This document shows positions 26,531-35,816 of a stretch of 64,000 nt of DNA, piece after piece. The notes below the pieces were generated by a model. The model saw nothing but the letters and a program-made list of their open reading frames with translations. It was not told the origin of the DNA and ran no database searches. The DNA is taken from the NCBI RefSeq assembly GCF_000423305.1, contig NZ_AUHS01000015.1:62001-126000 (forward strand). Reading direction: 5' to 3'. Both the position numbers and the translations under genes were made by a program. The first letter of the stretch is position 1; every line of letters starts with the position of its first letter. Source of the DNA: Legionella moravica DSM 19234 (GTDB lineage: Bacteria; Pseudomonadota; Gammaproteobacteria; Legionellales; Legionellaceae).

Positions 26531-27573
26531 TGACTACTATCAATTATAAAACTGCCGGTGTGGATATTGAAGCGGGTAACGAAGCAGTTAGACGAATCAA
26601 GCGTAATGTAGAAAAGACTTTTTCCCCACAGGTGTTAACAGGTATAGGTAGTTTTGGAGCAATGTATGACTTAAAGCCTTTGATGGAGCATTATCAACAT
26701 CCCATCATGGTCCAAAGCATTGATGGGGTTGGCACCAAAATGATAGTCGCACGAATGATGCAAAAATTTGATACCATTGGAATTGATTTGGTAAGTGCTA
26801 CTACAAATGACATCATTGTCCTTGGTGCTAAACCTCTAACTCTTTTGGATTACATTGCGACAGATCATTTAAAGCCTGAAAATATTGAAGAAATTATTAT
26901 TGGCATGACTAAAGCCTGCCTGGAAAATGGGATCGCTCTGGTTGGCGGCGAAACAGCAGAAATGCCTGATACCTATTTAAAGGGTGAACATGATTTGGTC
27001 GGCATCATTACCGGCGTTGTTGAAAAAGAAGAGGCTGTTCTCGGAACTGATATTGTTCCTGGTGATGTAGTAGTGGCTTTTTCTTCCAGTGGATTGCATA
27101 CCAACGGCTACTCGTTGGCTAGGAAATTATTTTTTGACTTAGGTGGATATACCGTCGACTCAAAAATTCCTGAATTGGAGCAGACTGTAGGCGAAGCATT
27201 ATTAGTCCCTCACATCAATTATACCAAGCCTGTCCTTCATATGCTGGATCAAAAAATTAGCATTAAAGGTATGGCTCATATCAGCGGTGGTGGTGTATTG
27301 GAGAATATTCCAAGGATCTTGCCTGCTCGCTGTGCGGTAGAAATTCAGAAAAATAAATGCCCGGTCTTACCCATTTTTAATGTATTAAAATCTTTAGGAC
27401 AACTGGATGAACAGGAATTGTATCGAACCTTTAATATGGGGGTAGGTCTGGTGATGATAGTAGCCCAGGATGCATTGGATGAAATGCGTGCTGTATTAAA
27501 AACGTATCCTGATTTTCCACTGTTCGAGATAGGTAATGTGATATCCGGTACCTCTGGTGTGAGACTAATCTGA
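26530..27573 (+). CDS. purM: Phosphoribosylformylglycinamidine cyclo-ligase PurM
   Basis: 347 residues; closes FGAM to AIR with ATP. Signatures: YKTAGVDIEAGNEAVRRIK at the N-terminus, QSIDGVGTKMIVA (about 61-73), DLVSATTNDIIVLGAKPLTLLDYIA, GGETAEMPDTY, SGLHTNGYSLAR and HISGGGVLENIPRILP. Full length. The ATG overlaps the purL stop by one base and its stop overlaps the purQ ATG by one base, indicating strict coupling of the FGAM-forming and FGAM-using enzymes. Confidence 0.97.
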   Translation: MTTINYKTAGVDIEAGNEAVRRIKRNVEKTFSPQVLTGIGSFGAMYDLKPLMEHYQHPIMVQSIDGVGTKMIVARMMQKFDTIGIDLVSATTNDIIVLGAKPLTLLDYIATDHLKPENIEEIIIGMTKACLENGIALVGGETAEMPDTYLKGEHDLVGIITGVVEKEEAVLGTDIVPGDVVVAFSSSGLHTNGYSLARKLFFDLGGYTVDSKIPELEQTVGEALLVPHINYTKPVLHMLDQKISIKGMAHISGGGVLENIPRILPARCAVEIQKNKCPVLPIFNVLKSLGQLDEQELYRTFNMGVGLVMIVAQDALDEMRAVLKTYPDFPLFEIGNVISGTSGVRLI

Positions 27574-28832
27574 TGAAGATAGCAATAGTTCAATTTCCTG
27601 GATCCAATTGCGAACGTGAAACCATGCTGGCTGTGAAGCGGGCAGGGATGATACCCATAGAATTTTTGTGGAATGAATCACCTGCGACATTACGAGAGAT
27701 GGATGGATATGTGATAGTGGGGGGCTTTTCTTATGAAGATCGCTCTCGTGCTGGAATCATCGCTGCCCTGGATCCTGTAATGAAGGAAATTCGCATCCAG
27801 AGTGAATTGGGTAAACCGGTTTTGGGAATATGCAATGGCGCTCAAATTTTAGTCGAAACAGGCATGGTACCTGGATTAAAAAATAATCAGCCAGGAATGG
27901 CTCTTACTGAAAACCGGCGTATTCTTGATGGGAAGATATTGGGAACGGGTTTTTATAATGACTGGATACACATCCGCCCTTCCGCTCATTCACCCAATAA
28001 TGCCTTTACACGTCATTTGACAGAACAGTCCATATTATCCGTACCCATAGCCCATGCTGAGGGTCGATTTGTCATTCCAGCGCCATTATTAAAGGAACTT
28101 GTTGATGAGGGACTGAATGTATTTCAGTATTGTGATGAGAAGGGCAACGTGATTGATAACTTTCCGATCAATCCAAATGGCTCGGTACTTAATACCGCGG
28201 CTGTGATGAATAAGTCCGGAAATGTGATGGCGATGATGCCTCATCCGGAACGGACATCAGCCGGAGATGCTATTTTTTTATCAATGAAAGACTACATTCT
28301 TGAGCATAAAGAATGGAGCTCCAGTGAGTTGTCTTATGTTCCTCAGCCAATAAAAGTAAGTCCATATCCCCAAAACAAGTCAGGATATGAATTGTTGGTA
28401 CACTATATTATTACCGATAATCATGCATTAACGGTACAAAATACTTTAGAGCAATCGGGTTTGCCAGTACGGGTCAGCAGGATTGTTCATTGGCAAATTC
28501 AGTGCCAATCTTCAGAAGTAGTTGAACAAATCAAGCAAACGGGAGTCTTGTACAATACTCGTAAAGAATATTTGATTGAACCTCAACAGGTATCCAGGGC
28601 TTCAAGTTTTGCTCTATTAGTTCAACCTAAAGATGATGTAGTAGGACAGCAAAAAAAACAAATGCTTTTGGACCATTTTTCCCTTGATGGAGTTCAAGAG
28701 ATACAGCACGGCATTCTGTGGATGTTTGAAACTGAGAACGACAAGATTGCCGACCTTAAGGAATTGATTTTCAATTCAAATATTATTTTTAATCCATGTG
28801 CCCATGACTGCTATGAATATAAAAACTCCTGA
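27573..28832 (+). CDS. purQ: PurQ glutaminase fused to a PurS-like domain
   Basis: 419 residues where a free PurQ has about 225-270. The class-I amidotransferase part (1 to about 240) shows VQFPGSNCERE, the nucleophile Cys87 in GICNGAQ and the His/Glu of MPHPERTSA. It makes ammonia from glutamine for PurL. The remaining 160 residues contain two ferredoxin-like units. The second (about 345-417: FALLVQPKDDVVGQQKKQMLL, DGVQEIQHGILW, a late HDCYEY) resembles PurS, the small subunit that bridges PurL and PurQ. No separate purS gene is present, so the fusion plausibly supplies it. The end overlaps the start of purC by 29 bp. Confidence 0.85.
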   Translation: MKIAIVQFPGSNCERETMLAVKRAGMIPIEFLWNESPATLREMDGYVIVGGFSYEDRSRAGIIAALDPVMKEIRIQSELGKPVLGICNGAQILVETGMVPGLKNNQPGMALTENRRILDGKILGTGFYNDWIHIRPSAHSPNNAFTRHLTEQSILSVPIAHAEGRFVIPAPLLKELVDEGLNVFQYCDEKGNVIDNFPINPNGSVLNTAAVMNKSGNVMAMMPHPERTSAGDAIFLSMKDYILEHKEWSSSELSYVPQPIKVSPYPQNKSGYELLVHYIITDNHALTVQNTLEQSGLPVRVSRIVHWQIQCQSSEVVEQIKQTGVLYNTRKEYLIEPQQVSRASSFALLVQPKDDVVGQQKKQMLLDHFSLDGVQEIQHGILWMFETENDKIADLKELIFNSNIIFNPCAHDCYEYKNS

Positions 28833-29793
28833 TAAAAGTGCCATAATTGCTGCATTACCCTATTGTTTAACTGAAACGAATTTTAATTTTGGTACAAAAT
28901 ACCAGGGTAAAGTTCGTGATACTTACGACATTGGGGATAAATTGATTCTTGTGACTACTGATCGTCAAAGTGCTTTTGATCGCTTATTGGCCTCAGTCCC
29001 TTATAAAGGCCAGGTATTAAATTTAACCTCCGTTTGGTGGTTTAAAAATACTCAATCCATTGTTCCCAATCATTTAATCGCAGTACCCGACCCCAATGTG
29101 GTCATTGCTAAAAAATGTAAGGTTTTTCCCATTGAATTTGTAGTGAGAGGGTTTATCTCTGGCACAACAAGCACTTCTTTATGGACCCAATATCAAAAGG
29201 GAGTTCGTGAATATTGTGGTTTATCTTTTCCTGAAGGATTACAGAAAAATCAAAAACTACCTATGCCGATTCTTACCCCAACGACCAAAGAAACGGAGCA
29301 TGATCGTCCAATAAGTCCCGCAGAGATCGTTTCGGAAGGTTGGATGACTCAAGAGGATTGGGATGAAGCCAGTTCTTATGCTCTGAAACTGTTCCTGCAT
29401 GGAATGGAAGTCGCGGCTCAGCACGGTCTCATTTTGGTTGACACTAAATACGAATTTGGCCGTGATCAGGAAGGAAATATTGTTCTCGTCGACGAAATTC
29501 ATACTCCTGATTCAAGTCGTTATTGGTTGTCTTCCAGCTATCGAGAGCGATTTGATGCAGGAAAGGAACCTGAAAATATAGATAAAGAATTTTTGCGCTT
29601 ATGGTTTGTTGATCATTGTGATCCTTATAATGATAAAGAATTGCCCAAAGCTCCAGAGGAACTCATTGTTACTCTCGCTGAGCGGTACATTCAGCTTTAT
29701 GAGATGATTACTCAGGAAGATTTTGTGTATGAACAAAATCCTGGACCGGTGCATCAGAGAATCATCAACAATATAGAACGATGGTTGGCTTAG
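28804..29793 (+). CDS. purC: SAICAR synthase PurC
   Basis: About 329 residues from ATG 28804, inside the end of purQ; a GTG at 28798 or an ATG at 28813 are alternatives. Joins CAIR and aspartate with ATP. Motifs: YQGKVRDTYDIGDKLILVTTDRQSAFDRLLASVPYKGQVLN, CKVFPIEFVVRGFISGTTSTSLW, LILVDTKYEFG and VDEIHTPDSSRYW. It is longer than E. coli PurC (237) and of the longer form also known from yeast and plants. Translation likely depends on coupling since no ribosome site is evident. Confidence 0.95.
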   Translation: MTAMNIKTPDKSAIIAALPYCLTETNFNFGTKYQGKVRDTYDIGDKLILVTTDRQSAFDRLLASVPYKGQVLNLTSVWWFKNTQSIVPNHLIAVPDPNVVIAKKCKVFPIEFVVRGFISGTTSTSLWTQYQKGVREYCGLSFPEGLQKNQKLPMPILTPTTKETEHDRPISPAEIVSEGWMTQEDWDEASSYALKLFLHGMEVAAQHGLILVDTKYEFGRDQEGNIVLVDEIHTPDSSRYWLSSSYRERFDAGKEPENIDKEFLRLWFVDHCDPYNDKELPKAPEELIVTLAERYIQLYEMITQEDFVYEQNPGPVHQRIINNIERWLA

Positions 29794-29854
29794 TGTCCTT
29801 GACGTGAAGCGTTAATGCTCGGGCTGAATGTTTCTATCAGAAGGGAAAAGACTT

Positions 29855-31354
29855 ATGTGTGGAATTGTTGGTATTTACAGTCATGAACCCGTTGCTGCTG
29901 AACTCTATGATAGCCTCATTCATCTCCAGCATAGAGGTCAGGATGCCTGTGGCATTCTGACCTGCGATGATCGATTTTACCCGAAGCATGGTTCAGGTTT
30001 GGTCAGAGAATCTATTGATTTAGAGGATCTTCACCGCTTGAAAGGTAATGTAGGTATTGCGCATGCCCGATACCCTACCGCCGGTGGTTACAGTGAAGCC
30101 GATATACAACCTCTATGGATAGGCAGCCCCAGAGGTATCGCTCTGGCTCATAATGGCAATCTGGTGAATTATCAAGAACTGGTCGATGATATTTGTGGCA
30201 AACAACATCGCCATTTAAATTCAAGTCTGGATTCAGAAGCATTATTATTACTTTTAGCTGACAATTTAGCAGTAGGTTCTTATTCCGATAATGATGAAGA
30301 GCAGTTTTTCAATTTATTGTGCCAAGCGGTAAATACTATTTATAAGCGAGTAGAGGGCTCTTATTCGGTAGTCAGCCTGGTCATAGGAAAAGGATTAGTT
30401 GCTTTCAGGGATCCTAATGGAATTCGTCCTTTGGTTTGGGGGGAGCGTGAACGGGAGGATGGTACTAAAGATTATATTTTTGCATCAGAAACCACTTCTT
30501 TTTATGCATTGGGCTTTGAACCTAAAGGTGATATCAAAGCGGGTGAAGTAGCTTATGTAAATAATCAGGGTCAAATGTATCGTCGGGTTCTGACTGATAA
30601 AAAATTCACTCCATGTATTTTTGAATACGTTTATTTTGCCAGACCTGATGCTACTCTTGATGACGTTAGTGTTTATAGGTCACGATTACGCATGGGACAA
30701 AATTTGGCAAAAAGATGGAAAGAGCACTATCCTGATACCATTCCTGATGTCGTAATACCCGCTCCCTCCACCGCAAATACTGCCGCTCTCGCATTTGCTA
30801 ATGAGCTTGGAATTCGATATTCCGAAGGCTTGTATAAAAATCCCTTCATTGGCAGAACGTTTATTATGCCAAACCAGGAGTCACGCTCTCGACAGGTACG
30901 ATATAAATTAACGCCGCAAAAAACGGAGATTAATAATAAGAAAGTTCTTATTGTGGATGACAGCATAGTACGAGGAACTACCTCTCGCGAAATTGTCAAA
31001 ATGATCCGTGAGTTTGGGGCTTTGGAAATTTATTTTGTATCTACTTGCCCGCCAATAAAAAATCCATGTTTTTATGGTATAGACATTCCTTCACGAAAAA
31101 AATTGATTGCGGCTCATAAAAGTGAAGAAGAAATTAGAGCGTTTTTGGGGGTTGATAAACTCTTGTATCAGAGTCAGGACGATTTGGAAGAAGCGGTAAC
31201 TCGTCGAGGCATGCATCATATGAGTCGCCCCTGTATGGCGTGTATGGACGGCAAGTACATTTGCGGGAATATCTCCGAAGATAAAATAAAACTCCTTGAA
31301 AAAAAGAGAATTAAAGAAAATGGCATTGAAACTGAAATAGGAGAAATATCGTAA
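29855..31354 (+). CDS. purF: Amidophosphoribosyltransferase PurF
   Basis: 499 residues from ATG 29855 (MCGIVGIYSHE), preceded by AGAAGGGAA; nine earlier codons (from 29828) would mask the N-terminal nucleophile Cys, so they are not used. It catalyses the first committed purine step, PRPP + glutamine to phosphoribosylamine. The Ntn glutaminase region has HARYPTAGGY and AHNGNLVN. The PRPP site is VLIVDDSIVRGTTSREIV (about 365-382). It lies 61 bp after purC, so it is in the operon although it encodes step one. Confidence 0.96.
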   Translation: MCGIVGIYSHEPVAAELYDSLIHLQHRGQDACGILTCDDRFYPKHGSGLVRESIDLEDLHRLKGNVGIAHARYPTAGGYSEADIQPLWIGSPRGIALAHNGNLVNYQELVDDICGKQHRHLNSSLDSEALLLLLADNLAVGSYSDNDEEQFFNLLCQAVNTIYKRVEGSYSVVSLVIGKGLVAFRDPNGIRPLVWGEREREDGTKDYIFASETTSFYALGFEPKGDIKAGEVAYVNNQGQMYRRVLTDKKFTPCIFEYVYFARPDATLDDVSVYRSRLRMGQNLAKRWKEHYPDTIPDVVIPAPSTANTAALAFANELGIRYSEGLYKNPFIGRTFIMPNQESRSRQVRYKLTPQKTEINNKKVLIVDDSIVRGTTSREIVKMIREFGALEIYFVSTCPPIKNPCFYGIDIPSRKKLIAAHKSEEEIRAFLGVDKLLYQSQDDLEEAVTRRGMHHMSRPCMACMDGKYICGNISEDKIKLLEKKRIKENGIETEIGEIS

Positions 31355-32670
31355 TGAATGTTCTTATTATTGGTTCTGGTGCACGCGAACATGCCATTGC
31401 AAAGGCGTTATATCGCTCGAAGCATAAACCTGCATTATTTTGTTGCGGTTCTTCAAATAATCCCGGGATACTAGAGCTCGCTCAGGGATTTTGGCTTGGT
31501 GATATTACTGATATGAAGCAAATTCATGAACAGGCGAAACACTGGCAGATTGATTGGGCGATTATTGGCCCCGAAGCACCGTTAGAACGCGGGCTAGCTG
31601 ATATTTTATGGAATTCAGGTATTCCAGTCGTAGGACCAAAAAAAACATTGGCGCAGATAGAGACCAGTAAAGGTTTTGCCAGAGATTTAATGCAAAAATA
31701 CCATATTTCGGGTTTACCCAGATATAAACTATTTTCAAATCCAGAGGGGATTTCTGAGTTTTTAGCTGAGTTAGGTGATAACCAATATGTAGTGAAAGCG
31801 AATGGCTTAATGGCAGGGAAGGGGGTTAAGGTCGCTGGGGACCATCTTCATTCATTTGCTGAAGCGCTTGATTTTTGCAGAGAAATTTTTGCTCAAGGCC
31901 AGTCCTTGGTGATAGAGGAAAAATTGATAGGGCAGGAATTTTCGTTCATGTGCTTTTCAGATGGCATTTCTTTAATATCCATGCCTCTAATCCAGGATAA
32001 TAAACGGGCATTTGAAGGGGATAAAGGACCGAATACCGGGGGGATGGGAAGCTATACTGCCGCAGATCATCGTTTACCCTTTCTAAATCGTTCTGATGTC
32101 GAACACGCCTTTAAAATCAACCAAAGTGTTGTAAAGGCATTAATGGCTGAAACTAAAGAGCGCTATATTGGAATCATTTATGGGGGCTTTATTGCAACAG
32201 CTACAGGCGTTTCAGTTATAGAATTTAATGCCCGGTTTGGTGATCCTGAATCGCTTAATGTGTTGAGCATTTTGGAATCTGATTTTGTTGATTTGTGCAC
32301 TGCCATGGTTAAGGGAACATTACACTCAGAACAGGTTCAGTTCTCTCCCCAGGCTACGGTATGCAAATATGCTGTACCTGAGGGTTACCCGGAGCATTCG
32401 CTTCGTGACGTTGAAATTGATATTTCAGCTGTTGTTAATGACCATTACTTGTTTTTAGCTGGAGTTCATGAAGAGAACGGGCTGCTCTACGCTACTGGTT
32501 CGCGAACTGCGGCTTATGTCGGAGTGTCTGATACTATTCCTGAAGCCGAGCGCATTGCTGAACAGGAGTTGTCGCAAGTAAAAGGACCGTTGTTTCATCG
32601 TAAGGACATTGGAACCAGTTCTTTAATTAATAAGCGCATCGAGGCCATGCGTAAGCTGCGTTCATTATGA
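31354..32670 (+). CDS. purD: Phosphoribosylamine-glycine ligase PurD
   Basis: 438 residues, an ATP-grasp enzyme making GAR. It begins NVLIIGSGAREHAIAKAL. ATP-grasp features include VVKANGLMAGKGVKVA (about 147-162), DNKRAFEGDKGPNTGGMGSYT and IEFNARFGDPES. Start overlaps the purF stop by one base, its stop overlaps the purN ATG by four. The central sequence is slightly divergent (VIEEKLIGQEFSFMCFSDG) but all ligands are present. Confidence 0.95.
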   Translation: MNVLIIGSGAREHAIAKALYRSKHKPALFCCGSSNNPGILELAQGFWLGDITDMKQIHEQAKHWQIDWAIIGPEAPLERGLADILWNSGIPVVGPKKTLAQIETSKGFARDLMQKYHISGLPRYKLFSNPEGISEFLAELGDNQYVVKANGLMAGKGVKVAGDHLHSFAEALDFCREIFAQGQSLVIEEKLIGQEFSFMCFSDGISLISMPLIQDNKRAFEGDKGPNTGGMGSYTAADHRLPFLNRSDVEHAFKINQSVVKALMAETKERYIGIIYGGFIATATGVSVIEFNARFGDPESLNVLSILESDFVDLCTAMVKGTLHSEQVQFSPQATVCKYAVPEGYPEHSLRDVEIDISAVVNDHYLFLAGVHEENGLLYATGSRTAAYVGVSDTIPEAERIAEQELSQVKGPLFHRKDIGTSSLINKRIEAMRKLRSL

Positions 32671-33245
32671 TTCGATTAGGAGTATTGGGTTCGACAAGGG
32701 GCACTAATCTATTACCCATCATTGATGCAATAAACCAATATAAACTGTCTGCGACTATTGAAGTGGTGATCAGTAATAAACCGAACGCTAGTATTCTTGA
32801 GCGTGCTGAAAACAAGGGTTTGCATAATGAGTATTTAAGCCCGGATGGATTGAACCGAGTGCAATACGACAGGCTCATTAGTGGTACATTGCTGCAGCAC
32901 AAGGTAGACTTGGTCGTGTTAATCGGCTACATGCGTATTTTATCGGAAGAATTTGTAACGCTTTGGAAGAACAGAGTAATCAATGTTCATCCATCTCTAT
33001 TGCCTGATTTTGCAGGAAAAATGGATTTGGAGGTACATCAAGCCGTCATTCAGGCAGGTGTCAGGGAAACAGGATGTACGATTCATTATGTAACCAGGGA
33101 AGTCGATGAAGGGCCTATTCTACTCCAAAAAAAATGTCCGGTATTTGAAAACGATACTCCGCATTCTTTGAAGGAGAGAGTGCAACATTTAGAGGGTATC
33201 GCTTTGGTAGAAGCCATCCAAATTTTTGCATCTCAATATGGGTAA
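32667..33245 (+). CDS. purN: GAR formyltransferase PurN
   Basis: 192 residues; transfers a formyl group from 10-formyl-THF to GAR. LGVLGSTRGTNLLPIIDAI opens the Rossmann-like fold. The catalytic loop is VINVHPSLLPDFAGK (Asn and His), and the late Asp lies in VTREVDEGPILLQ. The usual GLH after the loop is changed to KMDLEVHQAV. It is the last gene of the operon; a repeat island follows. Confidence 0.93.
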   Translation: MIRLGVLGSTRGTNLLPIIDAINQYKLSATIEVVISNKPNASILERAENKGLHNEYLSPDGLNRVQYDRLISGTLLQHKVDLVVLIGYMRILSEEFVTLWKNRVINVHPSLLPDFAGKMDLEVHQAVIQAGVRETGCTIHYVTREVDEGPILLQKKCPVFENDTPHSLKERVQHLEGIALVEAIQIFASQYG

Positions 33246-33689
33246 TAGATTGAGCATATGGAATCTCTGTTCATGAAAAAAAACCTTTAATGCCCTAGCA
33301 GGCGTACTCTCCTAATTACCCTTAAGTATTTCTTGACGAAATGCTAAATTGATAATTCCCAATGTTATCGAAATCTCGCTAAAAAGTCCTTCTCCCTCAG
33401 GGAGAAGGTGCCAACGGCGGATGAGGGGATCTTAAAACGATAAAATTATCTTTTAAAATACTTAGTCCAACCAAAAATGAATTCAATGTATGGGATTAAC
33501 AGATAATGCAAAAAGCCTACGCAATAACAGCACCTGCATGAAAATTAATATATGGAACTCACCTGGATCACAACGATTTCAAGGAGTTAAATTCAGAAGA
33601 TAATGCCCTATTTGTACCTATATTATAGATTTCGTTTGTATCGAAAAAAATTAGGGGCTGTTGACATTTCATTATGTTCAAGTCTACTT

Positions 33690-33912
33690 TCCGCGACTTG
33701 TTCGCGGAATCGATAGATCGTGCGCAAAACAAGAATATATTGTGCCTATAAAGAGTGAATTGGATCCCGCGAACAAGTCCTGAGAGATCCTCACAAAAAT
33801 TAACCATAGTGAGGATTCTCATGGTGCGTGAGAAAACTACATTGATTATTCATCACTAATGTATTTTCAAATTCCTCTTGTGACCATCTCTCAGGAATAA
33901 GTCGCGGAAAGT
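33690..33912. repeat. GCG-core palindrome interrupted by a 117-bp miniature element
   Basis: ACTTTCCGCGACTTGTTCGC at the left faces AATAAGTCGCGGAAAGT at the right. The inner half GGATCCCGCGAACAAGT is cut at its centre by an element (33779-33895) with ends CCTGAGAGATCC / ATCTCTCAGG, flanked by AACAAGT / AATAAGT. Confidence 0.75.
33779..33895. mobile_element. 117-bp miniature element, relative of the one at 17852
   Basis: Same terminal sequence (CCTGAGAGATCCTCACAAAA) as 17852-17985, with a more degenerate right end (TTGTGACCATCTCTCAGG). It sits at the equivalent position inside a host palindrome. No coding capacity. Confidence 0.7.
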
Positions 33913-34608
33913 GGGTTTGAATGGTTTTACGATCCCCTCATCCGCCTGTCGGCACCTTCTCCCGGAGGGAGAAGGCGATTCTGTTGAGATCTCGACAATA
34001 TGTTAAATTGTACCGTTGGCATTGTAACAAGAATAACTGAAGGGCAAATTGCTATTTACTGCCTTCGTGCGGTTTAACGCCAATTTTATTTAAATAGAAC
34101 TCCCATTAATAAGCAATTAAAGGACAGGACGTTGATTTAAGGCGTATGTCTCTCACTAAATCACGAAAAAAAATCTAACTTCAGTGCTTCAAACCTGAAC
34201 GATACTCTTTTTTAACAAATAATCCTCGCGAAAGTGGAGAACCACACAAAAAAATATGTTATCGCGATCTCACTAAAATCGCCTTCTCCCTACGGGAGAA
34301 GGTGCCGACAGGCGGATGAGGGGATTAAACATCATTCATTCACTATTTTTCGATACCAACAAAATCTACACTGTAGTTACTAACAGGACATAGTCTTCTT
34401 AGCGAGATTTCGATAACATTGGGAATTAAAGATTTAACATTTCGTCAAGAAAAACTTAAGGCTAATTGAAAGGGCGGACAACCATTTTATTTAGGTAATA
34501 CTGCATTAGGAAGTATCTTGAAGCAACAGCTGGTAGTAAAAAACGTACCAGCCGAAAATAAAATCAATGATAATTAGGGTGGGATACAATGAGCAACACT
34601 CTAATTTT

Positions 34609-35106
34609 TTATCCTTTCAGTTGAGAATGTTCCAACACGGATTTAGCTTGTTGTTCCAGATAATTTTTAATTGCAATCTGGTATTCAGGATATTTATTTC
34701 CAAGAAAACGCGCTGCAAGGAGTGCGGCATTAATTGCTCCAGCCTTTCCTACTGCAAGAGTACCAACCGGAATTCCAGCGGGCATTTGAACAATAGACAG
34801 CAACGCATCCATACCGTTAGTAAAGGTGGATGAGGGCATGGGCACCCCAAGAACAGGAAGTATGGTTTTTGCTGCAACAACACCGGGTAAATGGGCCGCT
34901 CCGCCTGCTGCCGCTATGAATACTTCAACGCCACGAGATTCTGCTGATTTGATGTAGTCAAACAGAGCATCAGGAGTTCTATGAGCAGACAAGGCACGTG
35001 CCTCGTGAGGAATATTTAATTGCTCTAACATTCGGCTGGTTTCTTCCATGATAGTCCAATCTGATTTGGAACCCATCAGGATGCTAACAAGAATAGGTGA
35101 CATCAT
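34609..35106 (-). CDS. purE: N5-carboxyaminoimidazole ribonucleotide mutase PurE
   Basis: About 165 residues; class-I PurE moves the carboxylate of N5-CAIR to give CAIR. Signatures: ILMGSKSDWTIMEETSRML (about 8-26), ALSAHRTPDALFDY, AAAGGAAHLPGVVAA, and GVPMPSSTFTNGMDALLSIVQMPAGIPVGTLAVG. TTGAGGGGAAAT lies before paired ATGs at 35106 and 35103; the upstream TTG frame is not used. It is separated from the purine operon by repeats and faces it. No purK follows in the window. Confidence 0.95.
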   Translation of the reverse strand: MMSPILVSILMGSKSDWTIMEETSRMLEQLNIPHEARALSAHRTPDALFDYIKSAESRGVEVFIAAAGGAAHLPGVVAAKTILPVLGVPMPSSTFTNGMDALLSIVQMPAGIPVGTLAVGKAGAINAALLAARFLGNKYPEYQIAIKNYLEQQAKSVLEHSQLKG

Positions 35107-35816
35107 ATTTCCCCTCAAAATGAATACACAATTTTACCTGAGATAGCACAGCAAACTCTAGTTAAAAAAAGAATATTTTTAATTATAAAAGTAACTCCCA
35201 GTGTACTTAAATGAGGTTGTTTCGCAATACTCTTAGTATATGCCTGTTTACTTACAAACAGGAATCTGTTGTTCTCACTTTTTCATTATCAAAGCTCATA
35301 TCGTTTTTGTAACATCACAGATCCTGGCTAAAAGGCCTAAAGCATTGGATCCCGCGGTCAACGCCCTATCTCTTGTGCACAACTCACTGAAAAGCTATAT
35401 TTGGTGCATCTTGAGCGAAAACCATTCTAAAAAATGCTCACATAGCCATCTATGCTGCGCTTTTTCAGAATAGTTTCCGCTCAACCTGCACGCAAATCTG
35501 ACTTTTCTCCAAGATTCAATATGTGTGACCTAGAGTCAGGGTCAACGCCGTGGGAATTCGGTTGAGATGCGATCAGGTGCTAAATCCCACGCTGTGCGCA
35601 AGGGCACACAGGCCGTGAGTTTCAATTGGTAACATACTCCTCAAGGCATTCGCTAGCACTAAGAATATTGGGTAATAAACGTGTATTTGGGAGCTGGGCT
35701 TTGTTAAACGTTTGCTAGTTTTTTACGATGTTTCATGTTAATTATTAAGAAGATCAAGGATGATCTCGGTATTGAAGCCATCGATCTTCAATGTCAAACT
35801 AAGAATAGGAGTTGTT
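35107..35816. other. Intergenic region with an interrupted palindrome
   Basis: Contains the promoters of purE (left) and of the deamidase-like gene (right, AGGAG at 35807). The middle is a repeat described separately. A further imperfect GC-rich hairpin (CTGTGCGCAAGGGCACACAG) is near 35592-35611. No gene seen. Confidence 0.5.
35348..35562. repeat. GATCCCGCGG palindrome split by a 174-bp insert with 10-bp target duplication
   Basis: GATCCCGCGGTCAACGCC and GGTCAACGCCGTGGGAATTC are the two halves of a 7252-type palindrome. GGTCAACGCC is present at both 35356-35365 and 35540-35549, an exact 10-bp duplication. The insert 35366-35539 has degenerate inverted ends (CTATCTCTTGTGCACA / complement of TGTGTGACCTAGAGTCAG) and an inner pair GAGCGAAAACCATTCT / AGAATAGTTTCCGCTC. 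Confidence 0.8.

Larger units (their letters stand above)
33246..34602. repeat. 1.36-kb island of nested inverted repeats between purN and purE
   Basis: No convincing gene. The outermost 60-bp arms are 33321-33380 and 34401-34460 (CTTAAGT...GAAATCTCGCT against AGCGAGATTTCG...ACTTAAG), differing at only a few positions. Inside are three copies of a CCTTCTCCCT...GGGAGAAGG hairpin plus GCGGATGAGGGG unit, near 33389, near 33934 (inverted) and near 34282. Between the first two lies a GCGG-type palindrome (33690-33912) that itself contains a 117-bp element at 33779-33895. Confidence 0.8.

Noticed and set aside
33568-33822. 84-codon minus-strand frame in the repeat island
   Set aside because: It spans the host palindrome and part of the 117-bp element and has no homology-like features.
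33389-34326. Possible CRISPR array from recurring CCTTCTCCC...GAGGGG units
   Set aside because: Units are few, palindromic, in both orientations and unevenly spaced; no cas genes are near.
35240-35473. 77-codon frame between purE and the deamidase gene
   Set aside because: It runs through the interrupted palindrome and its insert, so the coding look is accidental.
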